A stretch of DNA of 64,000 bases. Source: Nonomuraea solani (GTDB lineage: Bacteria; Actinomycetota; Actinomycetes; Streptosporangiales; Streptosporangiaceae). Numbering within the stretch: position 1 is the stretch's first letter; the number at the start of each line of letters is the position of its first letter. Positions 8,164 through 16,201 of the stretch are shown piece after piece. The stretch is from the NCBI RefSeq assembly GCF_900108335.1, contig NZ_FNVT01000009.1, positions 186,001 to 250,000 on the forward strand, in the 5' to 3' direction. The notes below the pieces were generated by a model. That model had not been told where the DNA came from and searched no databases. It saw only the letters and a list, made by a program, of their open reading frames with translations. Both the position numbers and the translations under genes were made by a program.

Positions 8164-9087
8164 CTATGGCGTGGCCGGACCCGCTCCCGCCTGTGCCGGG
8201 AAGCTGAGCCTTTCCGTGGCCACGAACTCGGCGAACGTCTGCGGTCTGCGGCCGCCCAGTTTTTCGATGGTTTCCGGGCCGTTGTACTGGGCGTACTCGG
8301 GCGGACGGGTGCGGAGGGTGGCCCACAGCTTGGACAGGTGCTCGACCGCGTGGGCGTTGATGCGGTCTCTGGCCGCCTGGGCCCAGAACTCGTCCGGCAC
8401 GTTCTGGTAGCCGATCTGCCGGCCGAGCCCGTGCGCCAGGGTCTCGACGATCTCCTTGACCGTCAGGGTCTGGCCGATCAGCGAGTAGGAACCGCCCGCT
8501 GGTACGTTCTCGGCGGTGAGTACGGCGGCGGCCACCCGCGCCACGTCGTCCCCGGCGACCAGCGGGATGACGGTGCCGTCGTCACCGAAGGGCGCCATGA
8601 AGGTGCCCGAGGCGATCGTCGCGCCGGCCAGGGCGCGGATGTTCTCGAAGAACACCGTCGCCCGTACGTGCGCCGCGCCGATCCCGGCCCATTCGAAGAC
8701 CTGCTCGGACAGGTAGTTCTCCCGCATGCGCGGCGTCGGCGCGTCCGGGGTGGACACCAGCATCACCATGTCGATGAGCCGGGTCACGCCCGCGTCGCGG
8801 GCCGCCACCGCCATGTTGACGGTGGCCTCCAGCAGGCCGTGCTGGACGGGGTAGGCGAAGTAGACGGTGGAGACGCCGTCCACGGCCTTCTGGATGGACG
8901 GGAAGTCGAGGAAGTCGGCCACCACCACCTGCGCGCCGAGGCCGCGGAGGTGGTCGGCGCGCTCGTCGAGGGTGCGGACCATGGCGCGAACCGGCACGCC
9001 GCGTTCTCGCAGTAACTCGGTGACGCGTCGCCCGGTCCTGCCCTGGGTGCCGCCGGCCGCGCCGGTCACGAGCACGGTGCCGTCCAT
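8164..9087 (-). CDS. NmrA-like NAD(P)-binding oxidoreductase
   Basis: 307 residues from ATG 9087 (MDGTVLVTGAAGGTQGRTG). A perfect AGGAGG lies seven bases upstream, which rules out the longer in-frame start at 9159. The Rossmann loop TGAAGGTQGRTGR opens the protein. VRTLDERADHLRGLGAQVVVADFLD and STVYFAYPVQHGLLEATVNM follow the NmrA/atypical-SDR pattern, and ENYLSEQVFEWAG with the later LTVKEIVETLAHGLG fit the substrate side. It lacks the classical YxxxK centre, as expected of the family, so it may be a reductase or an NAD(P)-sensing protein. It is divergent from the TetR gene at 9170, and the shared 82-bp gap carries repeated GGTACC operators. It is the probable target of that repressor. Confidence 0.9.
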   Translation of the reverse strand: MDGTVLVTGAAGGTQGRTGRRVTELLRERGVPVRAMVRTLDERADHLRGLGAQVVVADFLDFPSIQKAVDGVSTVYFAYPVQHGLLEATVNMAVAARDAGVTRLIDMVMLVSTPDAPTPRMRENYLSEQVFEWAGIGAAHVRATVFFENIRALAGATIASGTFMAPFGDDGTVIPLVAGDDVARVAAAVLTAENVPAGGSYSLIGQTLTVKEIVETLAHGLGRQIGYQNVPDEFWAQAARDRINAHAVEHLSKLWATLRTRPPEYAQYNGPETIEKLGGRRPQTFAEFVATERLSFPAQAGAGPATP

Positions 9088-9105
9088 GGCGTTGCCTCCT
9101 TTGCC

Positions 9106-9153
9106 GGTACCACTTGGTACCACAAAAGGGATGGTACGGTACTCACCGGTACC
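9106..9153. promoter_or_regulatory. Paired GGTACC operators between nmrA-like and tetR genes
   Basis: Two 16-bp sites with the same layout, GGTACC-N4-GGTACC at 9106-9121 and GGTACT-N4-GGTACC at 9138-9153, lie 32 bp apart (about three helical turns), with a further GGTACG at 9133. They fill the 82-bp space between the divergent starts at 9087 and 9170, where a TetR dimer would block both promoters. The repeat is seen; binding by the 9170 regulator is inferred. Confidence 0.75.
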
Positions 9154-9169
9154 AAGCAAGGGAGAGACA

Positions 9170-9829
9170 GTGTCCGCAGCGAAACCCGGCGACGCGCCGG
9201 CTCGTCAGCGCATCCTCCACGCGGCCTTCTCGGCGTTCACCGAGGCCGGCTACAGCCAGACCAGCACGCTGGAGATCGCCAAGCGCGCCCGGGTCTCCAA
9301 GCGGGAGCTGTACGCCCTGGTCGGCAACAAGCAGGAACTGCTGGCCGCCTGCATCCGCGAGCGGGCCCAGCGGCTACAAGCCCCCGCCGGCCTGCCCGAA
9401 CCCCACGACCGCCAAAGCCTCGAACACGCCCTCGTCACCCTCGGAACGCGCCTGCTGTCCGAGACGACCCATCCCACGGTCATCGCCGTCTATCGGCTGG
9501 CCATCGCCGAAGCGGTACGCGCGCCCGAGGTCGCCCACGCCCTGGACTCCCTCGGCCGCCAGAGCGGCCGGGCCGCCGTGACGGCGATCATGGTCAAGGC
9601 CCAGGAACGCGGGCTGCTCAGCGGCACCGCGTCACAGCTGGCCGAGCAGTTCGCCGCGCTGCTCTGGGGCGACCTGATGATCAGCCTGCTGCTCCGTACC
9701 GTCGACCCGCCTGACTCCTCCGGCATCGCCCGGCAGGCCCGCGGCGCCGCGGCCGCCTTCCTGCGACTCCACCCGGACGGCACCCCGGCTTCCGCGGCCG
9801 AGACGCCTTTCCCGCGAGCCGGCGCATGA
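9170..9829 (+). CDS. TetR/AcrR family transcriptional regulator
   Basis: 219 residues from GTG 9170, with GGAGAG about five bases upstream. The N-terminal helix-turn-helix is clear: RQRILHAAFSAFTEAGYSQTSTLEIAKRARVSKRELYALVGNKQELLAACI (about residues 12-62). The C-terminal ligand domain has a helix with LVTLGTRLLSETTHPTVIAVYRL and AEQFAALLWGDLMISLLLR, as in TetR_C-type domains. The frame is open far upstream of the GTG, but that part is antisense to the divergent gene. It faces the NmrA-like oxidoreductase across paired GGTACC operators, so it probably represses itself and that gene until an effector binds. Confidence 0.93.
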   Translation: MSAAKPGDAPARQRILHAAFSAFTEAGYSQTSTLEIAKRARVSKRELYALVGNKQELLAACIRERAQRLQAPAGLPEPHDRQSLEHALVTLGTRLLSETTHPTVIAVYRLAIAEAVRAPEVAHALDSLGRQSGRAAVTAIMVKAQERGLLSGTASQLAEQFAALLWGDLMISLLLRTVDPPDSSGIARQARGAAAAFLRLHPDGTPASAAETPFPRAGA

Positions 9830-9883
9830 GAAGGCCGGCCACCCGGATGCCAGGCACGACCTGACCGGCATCGGCCGGGCGGG

Positions 9884-10648
9884 TCAGGTGCCGAGGCTGC
9901 GGCCGCCGTCGACGACGATGCGCTGGCCGGTGATGAAGCCGGCTCCGGGCGAGGCCAGGAAGGCGACCGCGTGGGCGATGTCCTCGGCGGTGCCCATGCG
10001 GCCGGCCGGAACCGAGGCCAGATAGGCGTTCCTGATCTCGGGCGGGACGTCGGCGTGGCGTTCGACCGGGATGAAACCGGGGGCGACGGTGTTCACGGTG
10101 ATGCCGAAGGGAGCCAGTTCGCGGGCCCAGCTCAGGGTCAGGCCGATCTGCGCGTTCTTGGCGGTGGCGTAGGCCGAGCGGCCCGGCGGCGGACGGTGGG
10201 CGACCTCGGAGTCGATGTGGACGATGCGGCCGGACCCCCTGGCGCGCATGCCGGGGATGACCAGCCGGCCGAGCAGGATCGGGCTCTTGACGAAGAAGTC
10301 GAGCTGGGCGAGGTGATCCTCCCACGTGACGTCGCGCAGCGGGGCTTCGGGCTGGGGCCCGGTCGCGTTCAGCACCAGCACGTCGATGGGGCCCAGCGCG
10401 TCGGTGACGGCGCTCACCAGTCCGGCGACCTGCCGTGGATCGGTGACATCGGCGATGAACGCCCCGGCGATCCCGCCCTCGCCCCGGATGGCATCGGCGA
10501 CCTGGCCCGCTCGGGTGTCGCCGGGCGGGCCGTTGACGGCGACGGCCAGGCCGTCGGAGGCCAGCCGCCGCGCGATGGCCCGGCCCAGCCCACGTGAGCT
10601 GCCGGTCACCACCGCCACGCGCTTCCCGGCCGCTGTCATACGTTCCAT
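9884..10648 (-). CDS. SDR family oxidoreductase (FabG-like)
   Basis: 254 residues, classical SDR. The cofactor loop TGSSRGLGRAIA is near residues 15-26, the NAG-like motif is NATGPQ (near 93), the catalytic centre contains Tyr-x-x-x-Lys in SAYATAKNAQIG, and the C-terminal FITGQRIVVDGGRSLGT is the standard end. The usual catalytic Ser sits in VHIDSEVAH. GGAG lies four bases before ATG 10648. The enzyme is cytoplasmic and its substrate unknown. It lies downstream of and convergent with the tetR gene and is not obviously part of an operon. Confidence 0.93.
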   Translation of the reverse strand: MERMTAAGKRVAVVTGSSRGLGRAIARRLASDGLAVAVNGPPGDTRAGQVADAIRGEGGIAGAFIADVTDPRQVAGLVSAVTDALGPIDVLVLNATGPQPEAPLRDVTWEDHLAQLDFFVKSPILLGRLVIPGMRARGSGRIVHIDSEVAHRPPPGRSAYATAKNAQIGLTLSWARELAPFGITVNTVAPGFIPVERHADVPPEIRNAYLASVPAGRMGTAEDIAHAVAFLASPGAGFITGQRIVVDGGRSLGT

Positions 10649-10730
10649 GTCGCTCCACTCGGCCGCGTTGCTGGAGGGCAGGCCGCGGGGGGTTCGTTAT
10701 GCTTGCCCGATTGATCTTGGGGGTAGGGCG

Positions 10731-12008
10731 ATGAGCTTCAAAGCGATCGTGGCGGCCGTCATGGTCATTGTCGTCGCAGCGTGCGGCACGGACCCCGCGC
10801 TCTCCACCCCTCGACGGTCGCCTTCGCCCGATGCCGCTCAGACGCCGGCACCTTCCAGGACACCGCCGAGCTCACCATCTGGCCGGCGCGCGGCCATGCC
10901 CGACGACTTCAACGGCGACGGCTACGCCGACCTGGCCCTGGCCGTACCCAGGAAGGGCGACCCTGACGCCACCGCCATCGTGTACGGCTCGCGGCACGGT
11001 CTCGATCCGCGGACTACGACAATGCTGACCTACTGGCTTCCCGGCGTGGTGTCGAAGGGCTCCGTACACGACAAAACGGCCGACCTCGACGGCGACGGCT
11101 ACGCCGACGTGGTGGTGAGGGCCACGCTGACGAGCGCGCCGCTGATGGTGTTCTGGGGCGGGCGGTCGAGGGTCGCCGCCAAGCCCCGGCCTGTGGCCTT
11201 GCCCTTCCCCGCCGACAGGTATGTCAGTGCCTCCGTGCTCGGTGACTTCGACGGTGATGGCGCGGCCGATCTCGGCGTGTGGCTGACCGGTCCAGGAGAG
11301 GGCCCGTTCGCCGGCACCGTTTCTCTCGCGATCCTGTACGGTCCCTTCACCCGCGCCGGGGCCGCCAGTCGCCACACACTCAAGCCCTGGCCGCTCGAGT
11401 ACGCGTTCCAGGTGTCGGCCGACCGGATCCACGGCCGTCGTGCGACCAGCCTGCTGATCGGCCAGACCAACGGCGACAATCAGGGACCCGCGTGGCTGGT
11501 GCGGGCGGGTCCGGACGGGCCCGTCTGGAAGGGGCGTGATCTGGGTGAGGGCAACGCGACGGCGTTCGGCGACTTCGACGGCGATGGCGTACGGGACGTC
11601 GCGGTCGGCGACACCGGCAGCCGCGACGACGAGATCGACAAAGGCCGGGAGCCACCGGAGACCGGCAGCACGCTGACCGTTCACTTCGGCGACGGCCGCC
11701 GCCAGCGCTTCACCGGGGTGAGAGGCGAGGCGGTGACCGCCGACCTCAACGGGGACGACCAGGACGACCTGGTCATCGGCGGCGGGTGGCCCTTCGACGG
11801 GGATCCCTTACGTCCACGCGTCTTCTGGGGCGGCCCGCAGGGGCTGCGCCGCGGCGCGGCACTCCGGACACGCGCGACCCCGGCCGCCTCGGGCGACTAC
11901 GATCATGACGGCCGGGACGAGGTGGTGCTGATCGTGGACGGCCGGATCCAGGTCTGGAACGAGCGCCGAATGACCGGCGGCTTCAAGATCGCCGGCCTCC
12001 CCGGATAG
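10731..12008 (+). CDS. FG-GAP/VCBS repeat lipoprotein
   Basis: 425 residues from ATG 10731, preceded by GGGGGTAGGGCG. The N-terminus is a lipoprotein signal with lipobox VVAACG, then a Ser/Pro-rich spacer of about 30 residues. Six or more FG-GAP blades follow, each with an Asp-rich Ca-binding loop: DFNGDGYADLALAV, DLDGDGYADVVVRA, DFDGDGAADLGVWL, DFDGDGVRDVAVGD, DLNGDDQDDLVIGG and DYDHDGRDEVVLIV. This is an integrin-type seven-blade beta propeller held on the outer face of the membrane, and its binding partner is unknown. Its 3' end is three bases from the convergent PPK2 gene. Confidence 0.9.
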   Translation: MSFKAIVAAVMVIVVAACGTDPALSTPRRSPSPDAAQTPAPSRTPPSSPSGRRAAMPDDFNGDGYADLALAVPRKGDPDATAIVYGSRHGLDPRTTTMLTYWLPGVVSKGSVHDKTADLDGDGYADVVVRATLTSAPLMVFWGGRSRVAAKPRPVALPFPADRYVSASVLGDFDGDGAADLGVWLTGPGEGPFAGTVSLAILYGPFTRAGAASRHTLKPWPLEYAFQVSADRIHGRRATSLLIGQTNGDNQGPAWLVRAGPDGPVWKGRDLGEGNATAFGDFDGDGVRDVAVGDTGSRDDEIDKGREPPETGSTLTVHFGDGRRQRFTGVRGEAVTADLNGDDQDDLVIGGGWPFDGDPLRPRVFWGGPQGLRRGAALRTRATPAASGDYDHDGRDEVVLIVDGRIQVWNERRMTGGFKIAGLPG

Positions 12009-12011
12009 GGA

Positions 12012-12959
12012 TCAGCCCGGTGTGGCGTGGTCCTCGTGGAAGATGTCGGCCGCGGAGGTCACGATGCGCGGATCGGGCACGCCGACGACCTCATGGTCCT
12101 TGTCCTCGTAGTCGAAGAGGCTGAGCACGTGCCGCATGGCCTCCAGCCGGGCGCGCTTCTTGTCGTTGCTCTTGATGACGGTCCACGGCGCCGACTCGGT
12201 GTCGGTGTGCAGGAACATGTCCTCCTTCGCCTGGGTGTAGTCGTTCCATTTGTTGAGCGAGGCCAGGTCCATCGGCGACAGCTTCCACTGCCGGACCGGG
12301 TCCACCTGACGGATGATGAACCGGGTGCGCTGCTCGGCCCGCGACACCGAGAACCACAGCTTGACCAGGTGCAGACCCGACTCCACCAGCAGGCTCTCCA
12401 GGCGGGGCACCTGCTCCATGAACTCCAGGTATTCGTGCTCGTCGCAGAATCCCATGACCCGCTCGACACCGGCCCGGTTGTACCAGGAGCGGTCGAACAG
12501 CACGATCTCGCCGTTGGCCGGCAGGTGGGCGATGTAGCGCTGGAAGTACCATTGGCCGCGTTCGCGCTCGTTCGGCTTCTCCAGGGCGACGACGGTCGCG
12601 CCGCGCGGGTTGAGGTGCTCGGTGAAGCGCTTGATGGTGCCGCCCTTGCCGGCCGCGTCGCGCCCTTCGAACAGCACCACCAGCCGCCGGCCGGTGTCCT
12701 TGATCCAGTACTGCAGTTTCAGCAGCTCGATCTGCAGCAGCCGTTTGTCGCGCTCGTACTTCTCGCGGGGCAGACGGGAGGGGTACGGGTAGTGCTGGCG
12801 CCAGGTGTCGACCGGCCGGCCATCGGCGCACAGCAGCACCGGATCGTCGTCGTCGCGGTCGTCCACCCACAGCCCGGGGGTGGTGTCGAGCAGTTCGCTG
12901 TGCTCGGCTGCCGTACGCGGCTCGAGTACGGCCGGCGGCTCGTCGTTCAGGCCGGTCAT
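12012..12959 (-). CDS. ppk2: Polyphosphate kinase 2
   Basis: 315 residues from ATG 12959 (MTGLNDEPP). The PPK2 core is complete: EKYERDKRLLQIELLKLQYWIKDTG, Walker A VLFEGRDAAGKGGTIKRF, EKPNERERGQWYFQRYIAHLP, Walker B VLFDRSWYNRAGVERVMGFC, and the lid motif SRAEQRTRFIIRQVDPVRQWKLSPMD. The enzyme moves phosphate between polyphosphate and nucleotides in the cytoplasm; which nucleotide cannot be told here. An open stretch upstream of the ATG is only the other frame of the small membrane gene. ATG 12959 overlaps the stop of 12956-13159 by four bases (ATGA), so the genes are coupled. Confidence 0.95.
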   Translation of the reverse strand: MTGLNDEPPAVLEPRTAAEHSELLDTTPGLWVDDRDDDDPVLLCADGRPVDTWRQHYPYPSRLPREKYERDKRLLQIELLKLQYWIKDTGRRLVVLFEGRDAAGKGGTIKRFTEHLNPRGATVVALEKPNERERGQWYFQRYIAHLPANGEIVLFDRSWYNRAGVERVMGFCDEHEYLEFMEQVPRLESLLVESGLHLVKLWFSVSRAEQRTRFIIRQVDPVRQWKLSPMDLASLNKWNDYTQAKEDMFLHTDTESAPWTVIKSNDKKRARLEAMRHVLSLFDYEDKDHEVVGVPDPRIVTSAADIFHEDHATPG

Positions 12960-13159
12960 TTGGCCAGCATGACGTACAGGCCGAGAACGATCCCGCAGGC
13001 CACGACCAGGAAGCACAAGCCCGCGCCGGCCCGGCCCGCCGCGCGCCCGCTGGACAGGCCCACCAGGGCGAGGGAGAAGACCGCAGCCAGGCCCGCGCCG
13101 GCGACCACCGCGGCCACCAGCACCTTCCACAGCGCATCGAGATCGAGAATGTCGCTCAT
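12956..13159 (-). CDS. Small membrane protein upstream of ppk2
   Basis: 67 residues from ATG 13159 with GGAGTGG upstream. It has two hydrophobic helices, roughly residues 10-35 (LWKVLVAAVVAGAGLAAVFSL) and 44-65 (GAGLCFLVVACGIVLGLYVM), joined by a short basic loop (SSGRAAGRAG). The protein ends AK. No enzyme motif. Overlap with ppk2 and the same strand suggest one transcript, perhaps linking polyphosphate metabolism to the membrane. Function unknown. Confidence 0.8.
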   Translation of the reverse strand: MSDILDLDALWKVLVAAVVAGAGLAAVFSLALVGLSSGRAAGRAGAGLCFLVVACGIVLGLYVMLAK

Positions 13160-13170
13160 GTCCACTCCTG

Positions 13171-13368
13171 TCACGGCCGGACGGGAGCCGGCCCGCCGGC
13201 TCGCTCGTGGTTGACGTTGCCCGCGTGCTCCGCCGGGATGCGGACCTTGCCCGCCGGGGTGCCGGCCACGGTGCGCGTGATCGCGCCCGTCTCGACGATG
13301 CCGGTCGTGAACTCGGAGACCGGCGCGGTGGCCACCATGACGGCCGGCAACAAGGTGTTCGCCTCCAT
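13171..13368 (-). CDS. Hypothetical small protein, first gene of the ppk2 operon
   Basis: 65 residues from a possible ATG at 13368. It starts MEANTLLPAVMVATAPVSEF and continues with short beta-like stretches (TTGIVETGAITRTVAGTPAG) and a polar C-terminus (IPAEHAGNVNHERAGG). It ends 11 bases before the start of the small membrane gene on the same strand. No strong Shine-Dalgarno and no family I recognise, so the call rests on position and codon bias. It could be non-coding. Confidence 0.45.
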   Translation of the reverse strand: MEANTLLPAVMVATAPVSEFTTGIVETGAITRTVAGTPAGKVRIPAEHAGNVNHERAGGPAPVRP

Positions 13369-13515
13369 ACCGGCGCACTTTCACCCATCGCCGGACGGCT
13401 AATCCCGCCTGAGGCCACCATTCCGGAAATTCATCCGGCAGCCAACCGCGCGACACCTCCACTCACTCTCCCGGCAGCCGGACGGCAGAGCCCTGCTCCG
13501 GCGCCCATGCCGCGG

Positions 13516-15198
13516 CTACGCGAACGGCGAATCCACGGCTTTCGGTGCCGCGCCCGGCAGCCGCCGTGCGAGCTCGGCGAGGAGTGTGCCGGTGTCGATG
13601 GGCGTACCGCGGTAGCAGATGTGCAGGTCTGGCCGGATCACGAACGCGGCGGCGGCCCGGCCGAGGCCGTACCGGTCGTGCGCGGAGCGGTCCGGGTCGC
13701 CGACGAGAGCCGGGTGATCGGTGAGGCGCTCGGTGCTGATCACGTACGCGGTCACGAGATCCGGGTAGGCGTGCCTGATCCGGTCGGCGACCCGGCACAG
13801 CTCGGCCTCCTGGCGGGCACCGCCGGTCCCGGCGAACAGCAGCACGGTGTGCCGCGTACCGTGCAGGAGATCGTGCAGGCGCCCGGGCTCGCCGTCGATG
13901 AGCACGTCGGCCTGCCGCGCCCGGTCACCGGGCGCCGGCGCGGCCTTCCAGCCCGAACCGTCCTCATGATTGAGCGGGCTCGCCGGGTAGGCGACGCGCA
14001 GCTGCGCCAGCGTGCCGACCAGCCAGGTGCGGATCGAGTGGCGAGCGAGCACCCGCGAGACGATCTGCGGGGCCAGGTGCGCGCGAAGGAACGTGGCCGT
14101 GGCGGACTGCCCGGAGATCACCGCAAAGAGCCGGTCCGTGGTCGTGAGCAGCCGTTTGCCGACCGGGTGGCGCTCGGCCTGGTAGCTGTCCAGGAGGGGC
14201 TCGCCGGCGATGCCGTTCGCCACGAGGGCGAGCTTCCACGCGAGGTTGTAGGCGTCCTGGATGCCGGTGTTCATGCCCTGCGCTCCAGCCGGACTGTGCA
14301 CGTGGGCGGCGTCGCCGACGAGGAAGACGCGGCCCTCGCGGTAGCGCGGCGCGACACGCCGGTGCAGCCGGTAGCGGCTGACCCAGTGCTCCCTGACCAC
14401 GGTGGCGGGGAGCGGCATCCGCTCGTCCACCATCGCCTGGAACTCCTCGTGGGTCGGCTCGCTGTACTCCGGACCGGGCCCTTCGGGCCCGGCCTTCACG
14501 TTGCCGAAGATGCGGAACCGGTGCTCGCCCGGCATCGCGAAGGCCGCGATGAATCCGGCGCGGCTGGGGAAGGCGTAGATGTCGCCGTCCGGCAGGTCCC
14601 AGTCGAGTTCGGCGTCGGCCATGATGAACTCGTCCGGATAGGTGGTGCCCTCGAACGGAATCCCGGCCGCTTCGCGGACCGCGCTGTGCGCCCCGTCGCA
14701 GCCGATGACCCAGGCGCACCGGATCGCCCGTGTCGTGCCGTCGGCCGCGCGTACGGACACGATCATGTGCCCCTCGCCCGCGGCGAGGTCCGTCATCGTC
14801 AGGCCACGTTCGACGCGTACGCCGCGTTCCTCCAGTTTCTTGGTGAGGATCCGCTCGGTGTCGTCCTGGGAGAGCGTGAAGAGGGACTGGTAGGTGGTGT
14901 AGTTGGCCGGATCGTTCAGCAGGTCGTCGAGTTCCAGCCGGACGCTCTTGTCGTTGGCGAACATGACGTTGATGCCGGGCGCCTTGCCGCCCACGGCGAG
15001 AACGTCGTCGATGACCTCCATGTCCTCGAAGATCTCCAGGGAACGCGGCTGTACGACCAGCGCGCGGGACGTGGTCGCCGGAGCGGGCGCGCGATCGATG
15101 ATCCGTACTGTGACTCCGTGGCGGGCCAGCTCGTTGGCCAGGGTCAGCCCGCTCGGACCGGCGCCGACCACGAGCACAGGCGTGTCGACATTGACCAT
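13516..15198 (-). CDS. FAD-dependent aromatic monooxygenase (PheA/TfdB type)
   Basis: 560 residues from ATG 15198 (MVNVDTPVLVVGAG), chosen because GGGGGAGACAACG lies just before it. The FAD Rossmann motif is VVGAGPSGLTLANELARHG (about 9-27). The DG motif is ADGTTRAIRCAWVIGCDGAHSAVRE (about 140-164), and the ribityl GD motif is GRVFLVGDAAHVHSPAGAQGMNTGIQDA (about 275-305). A thioredoxin-like C-terminal domain follows from about residue 415 (PGDRARQADVLIDGEPGRL...YVISTERL), as in the PheA/TfdB group. It should hydroxylate an aromatic ring using NAD(P)H and oxygen. No pathway genes sit next to it, so the substrate is open. Confidence 0.93.
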   Translation of the reverse strand: MVNVDTPVLVVGAGPSGLTLANELARHGVTVRIIDRAPAPATTSRALVVQPRSLEIFEDMEVIDDVLAVGGKAPGINVMFANDKSVRLELDDLLNDPANYTTYQSLFTLSQDDTERILTKKLEERGVRVERGLTMTDLAAGEGHMIVSVRAADGTTRAIRCAWVIGCDGAHSAVREAAGIPFEGTTYPDEFIMADAELDWDLPDGDIYAFPSRAGFIAAFAMPGEHRFRIFGNVKAGPEGPGPEYSEPTHEEFQAMVDERMPLPATVVREHWVSRYRLHRRVAPRYREGRVFLVGDAAHVHSPAGAQGMNTGIQDAYNLAWKLALVANGIAGEPLLDSYQAERHPVGKRLLTTTDRLFAVISGQSATATFLRAHLAPQIVSRVLARHSIRTWLVGTLAQLRVAYPASPLNHEDGSGWKAAPAPGDRARQADVLIDGEPGRLHDLLHGTRHTVLLFAGTGGARQEAELCRVADRIRHAYPDLVTAYVISTERLTDHPALVGDPDRSAHDRYGLGRAAAAFVIRPDLHICYRGTPIDTGTLLAELARRLPGAAPKAVDSPFA

Positions 15199-15415
15199 CG
15201 TTGTCTCCCCCTGTTGTCCATGGCTTAAATTCATCTTCTGATGAAATCTACGCTAGTTGAATGATGTGCACCCGACAACAGCGGACGGGTTACCGCCACG
15301 GAGGAAAGCCGGGAAAGGGAACGCGACAAAACATCCAGAACCGTGGGCCCGCATTATTTCCGCATGAGGGAGCGCCGCCGCATTCGCCATCCACCGCGCC
15401 TCCCCGGCCTTTCGC

Positions 15416-15754
15416 TCAGCGGTGGTGCAAGGCCGCCGCGGTCTCGTCGGGCGGTGCGAGGTCCTGGCCGGGCAGAACGGCCCGCAGCACCCGCGCCGCC
15501 GGAGCGCTGAGACCGGCCAGGGTGAGGTTTCCGCCGAGTGACCGGGCCAGCCGGCGCACCCGAAGCAGGGCTGAGGCGCCGCGCGAGTCCATGAAGGTCA
15601 CACCCCCCAGGTCCACGCTCAGCCGCGGGCCGCGCTGGCGGATGACCGTGGCGAGGAATTCGTACAGATCATCGGCGGTGAGCAGATCGACCTCTCCGCC
15701 TACGCCGACGACGGGAGTGCCGGCGGACATGCTGACACTGAGATCCAGTCTCAT
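15416..15754 (-). CDS. STAS-domain anti-sigma factor antagonist
   Basis: 112 residues from ATG 15754, with AGGAACC five bases upstream. A single STAS domain: PVVGVGGEVDLLTADDLYEFL, then LSVDLGGVTFMDSRGASALLRV, where the Ser in MDSRG is the expected phosphorylation site, then LGGNLTLAGLSAPAARVLRAV. It should bind and release a partner anti-sigma kinase according to phosphorylation. No anti-sigma or sigma gene is adjacent. The start 51 bases upstream (15805) lacks support. Confidence 0.9.
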   Translation of the reverse strand: MRLDLSVSMSAGTPVVGVGGEVDLLTADDLYEFLATVIRQRGPRLSVDLGGVTFMDSRGASALLRVRRLARSLGGNLTLAGLSAPAARVLRAVLPGQDLAPPDETAAALHHR

Positions 15755-16201
15755 GAGGGTTCCTGCCTGGTGCACACTCAGTGCTCGGGTGCGCTGAGTC
15801 CCCACCCGTACCCTCAGCCCGTCGCCTCAACCACCTCGAAACGGGTGCTTCCCTCACCCGCGAACAGCTCCATGGGGCAGCGACCCAGGCCGGGTTGTCG
15901 TTGGTGATCCCCCGGCCGTGAACGAGGCTCGGACGGATATGGCCTGTGGGGCTCGAATTTCAGTCGGCAACGCTGAAATCCCGACGTTCAATGGACAGCC
16001 GGGACCGCGACCTGGTGTTGATGGCCGTGACTTATGCCACATCGTCAGGGATCTCACTTTTCGCACCCCTTGACGGTGATATCCCTAGTGGCCGACAAGA
16101 TCTTGTACGGGGAAGTGCGGATCATCGCAACGGGGAACGAGCACGCACGCGACGAGCGGCGAGCCGTGTCTTTGTCATGTCCCACGAAGGATAGGACGTA
16201 A
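15755..16201. other. Gap of 447 bp between divergent genes
   Basis: No coding frame I can support. It must carry promoters for the STAS gene (leftward) and the DNRLRE gene (rightward). 16040-16110 is relatively AT-rich. I see no clear operator. Confidence 0.5.

Noticed and set aside
12960..13421. N-terminal extension of the PPK2 frame
   Set aside because: It coincides with the small upstream genes in another frame. The ATG at 12959 has the right overlap and family start.
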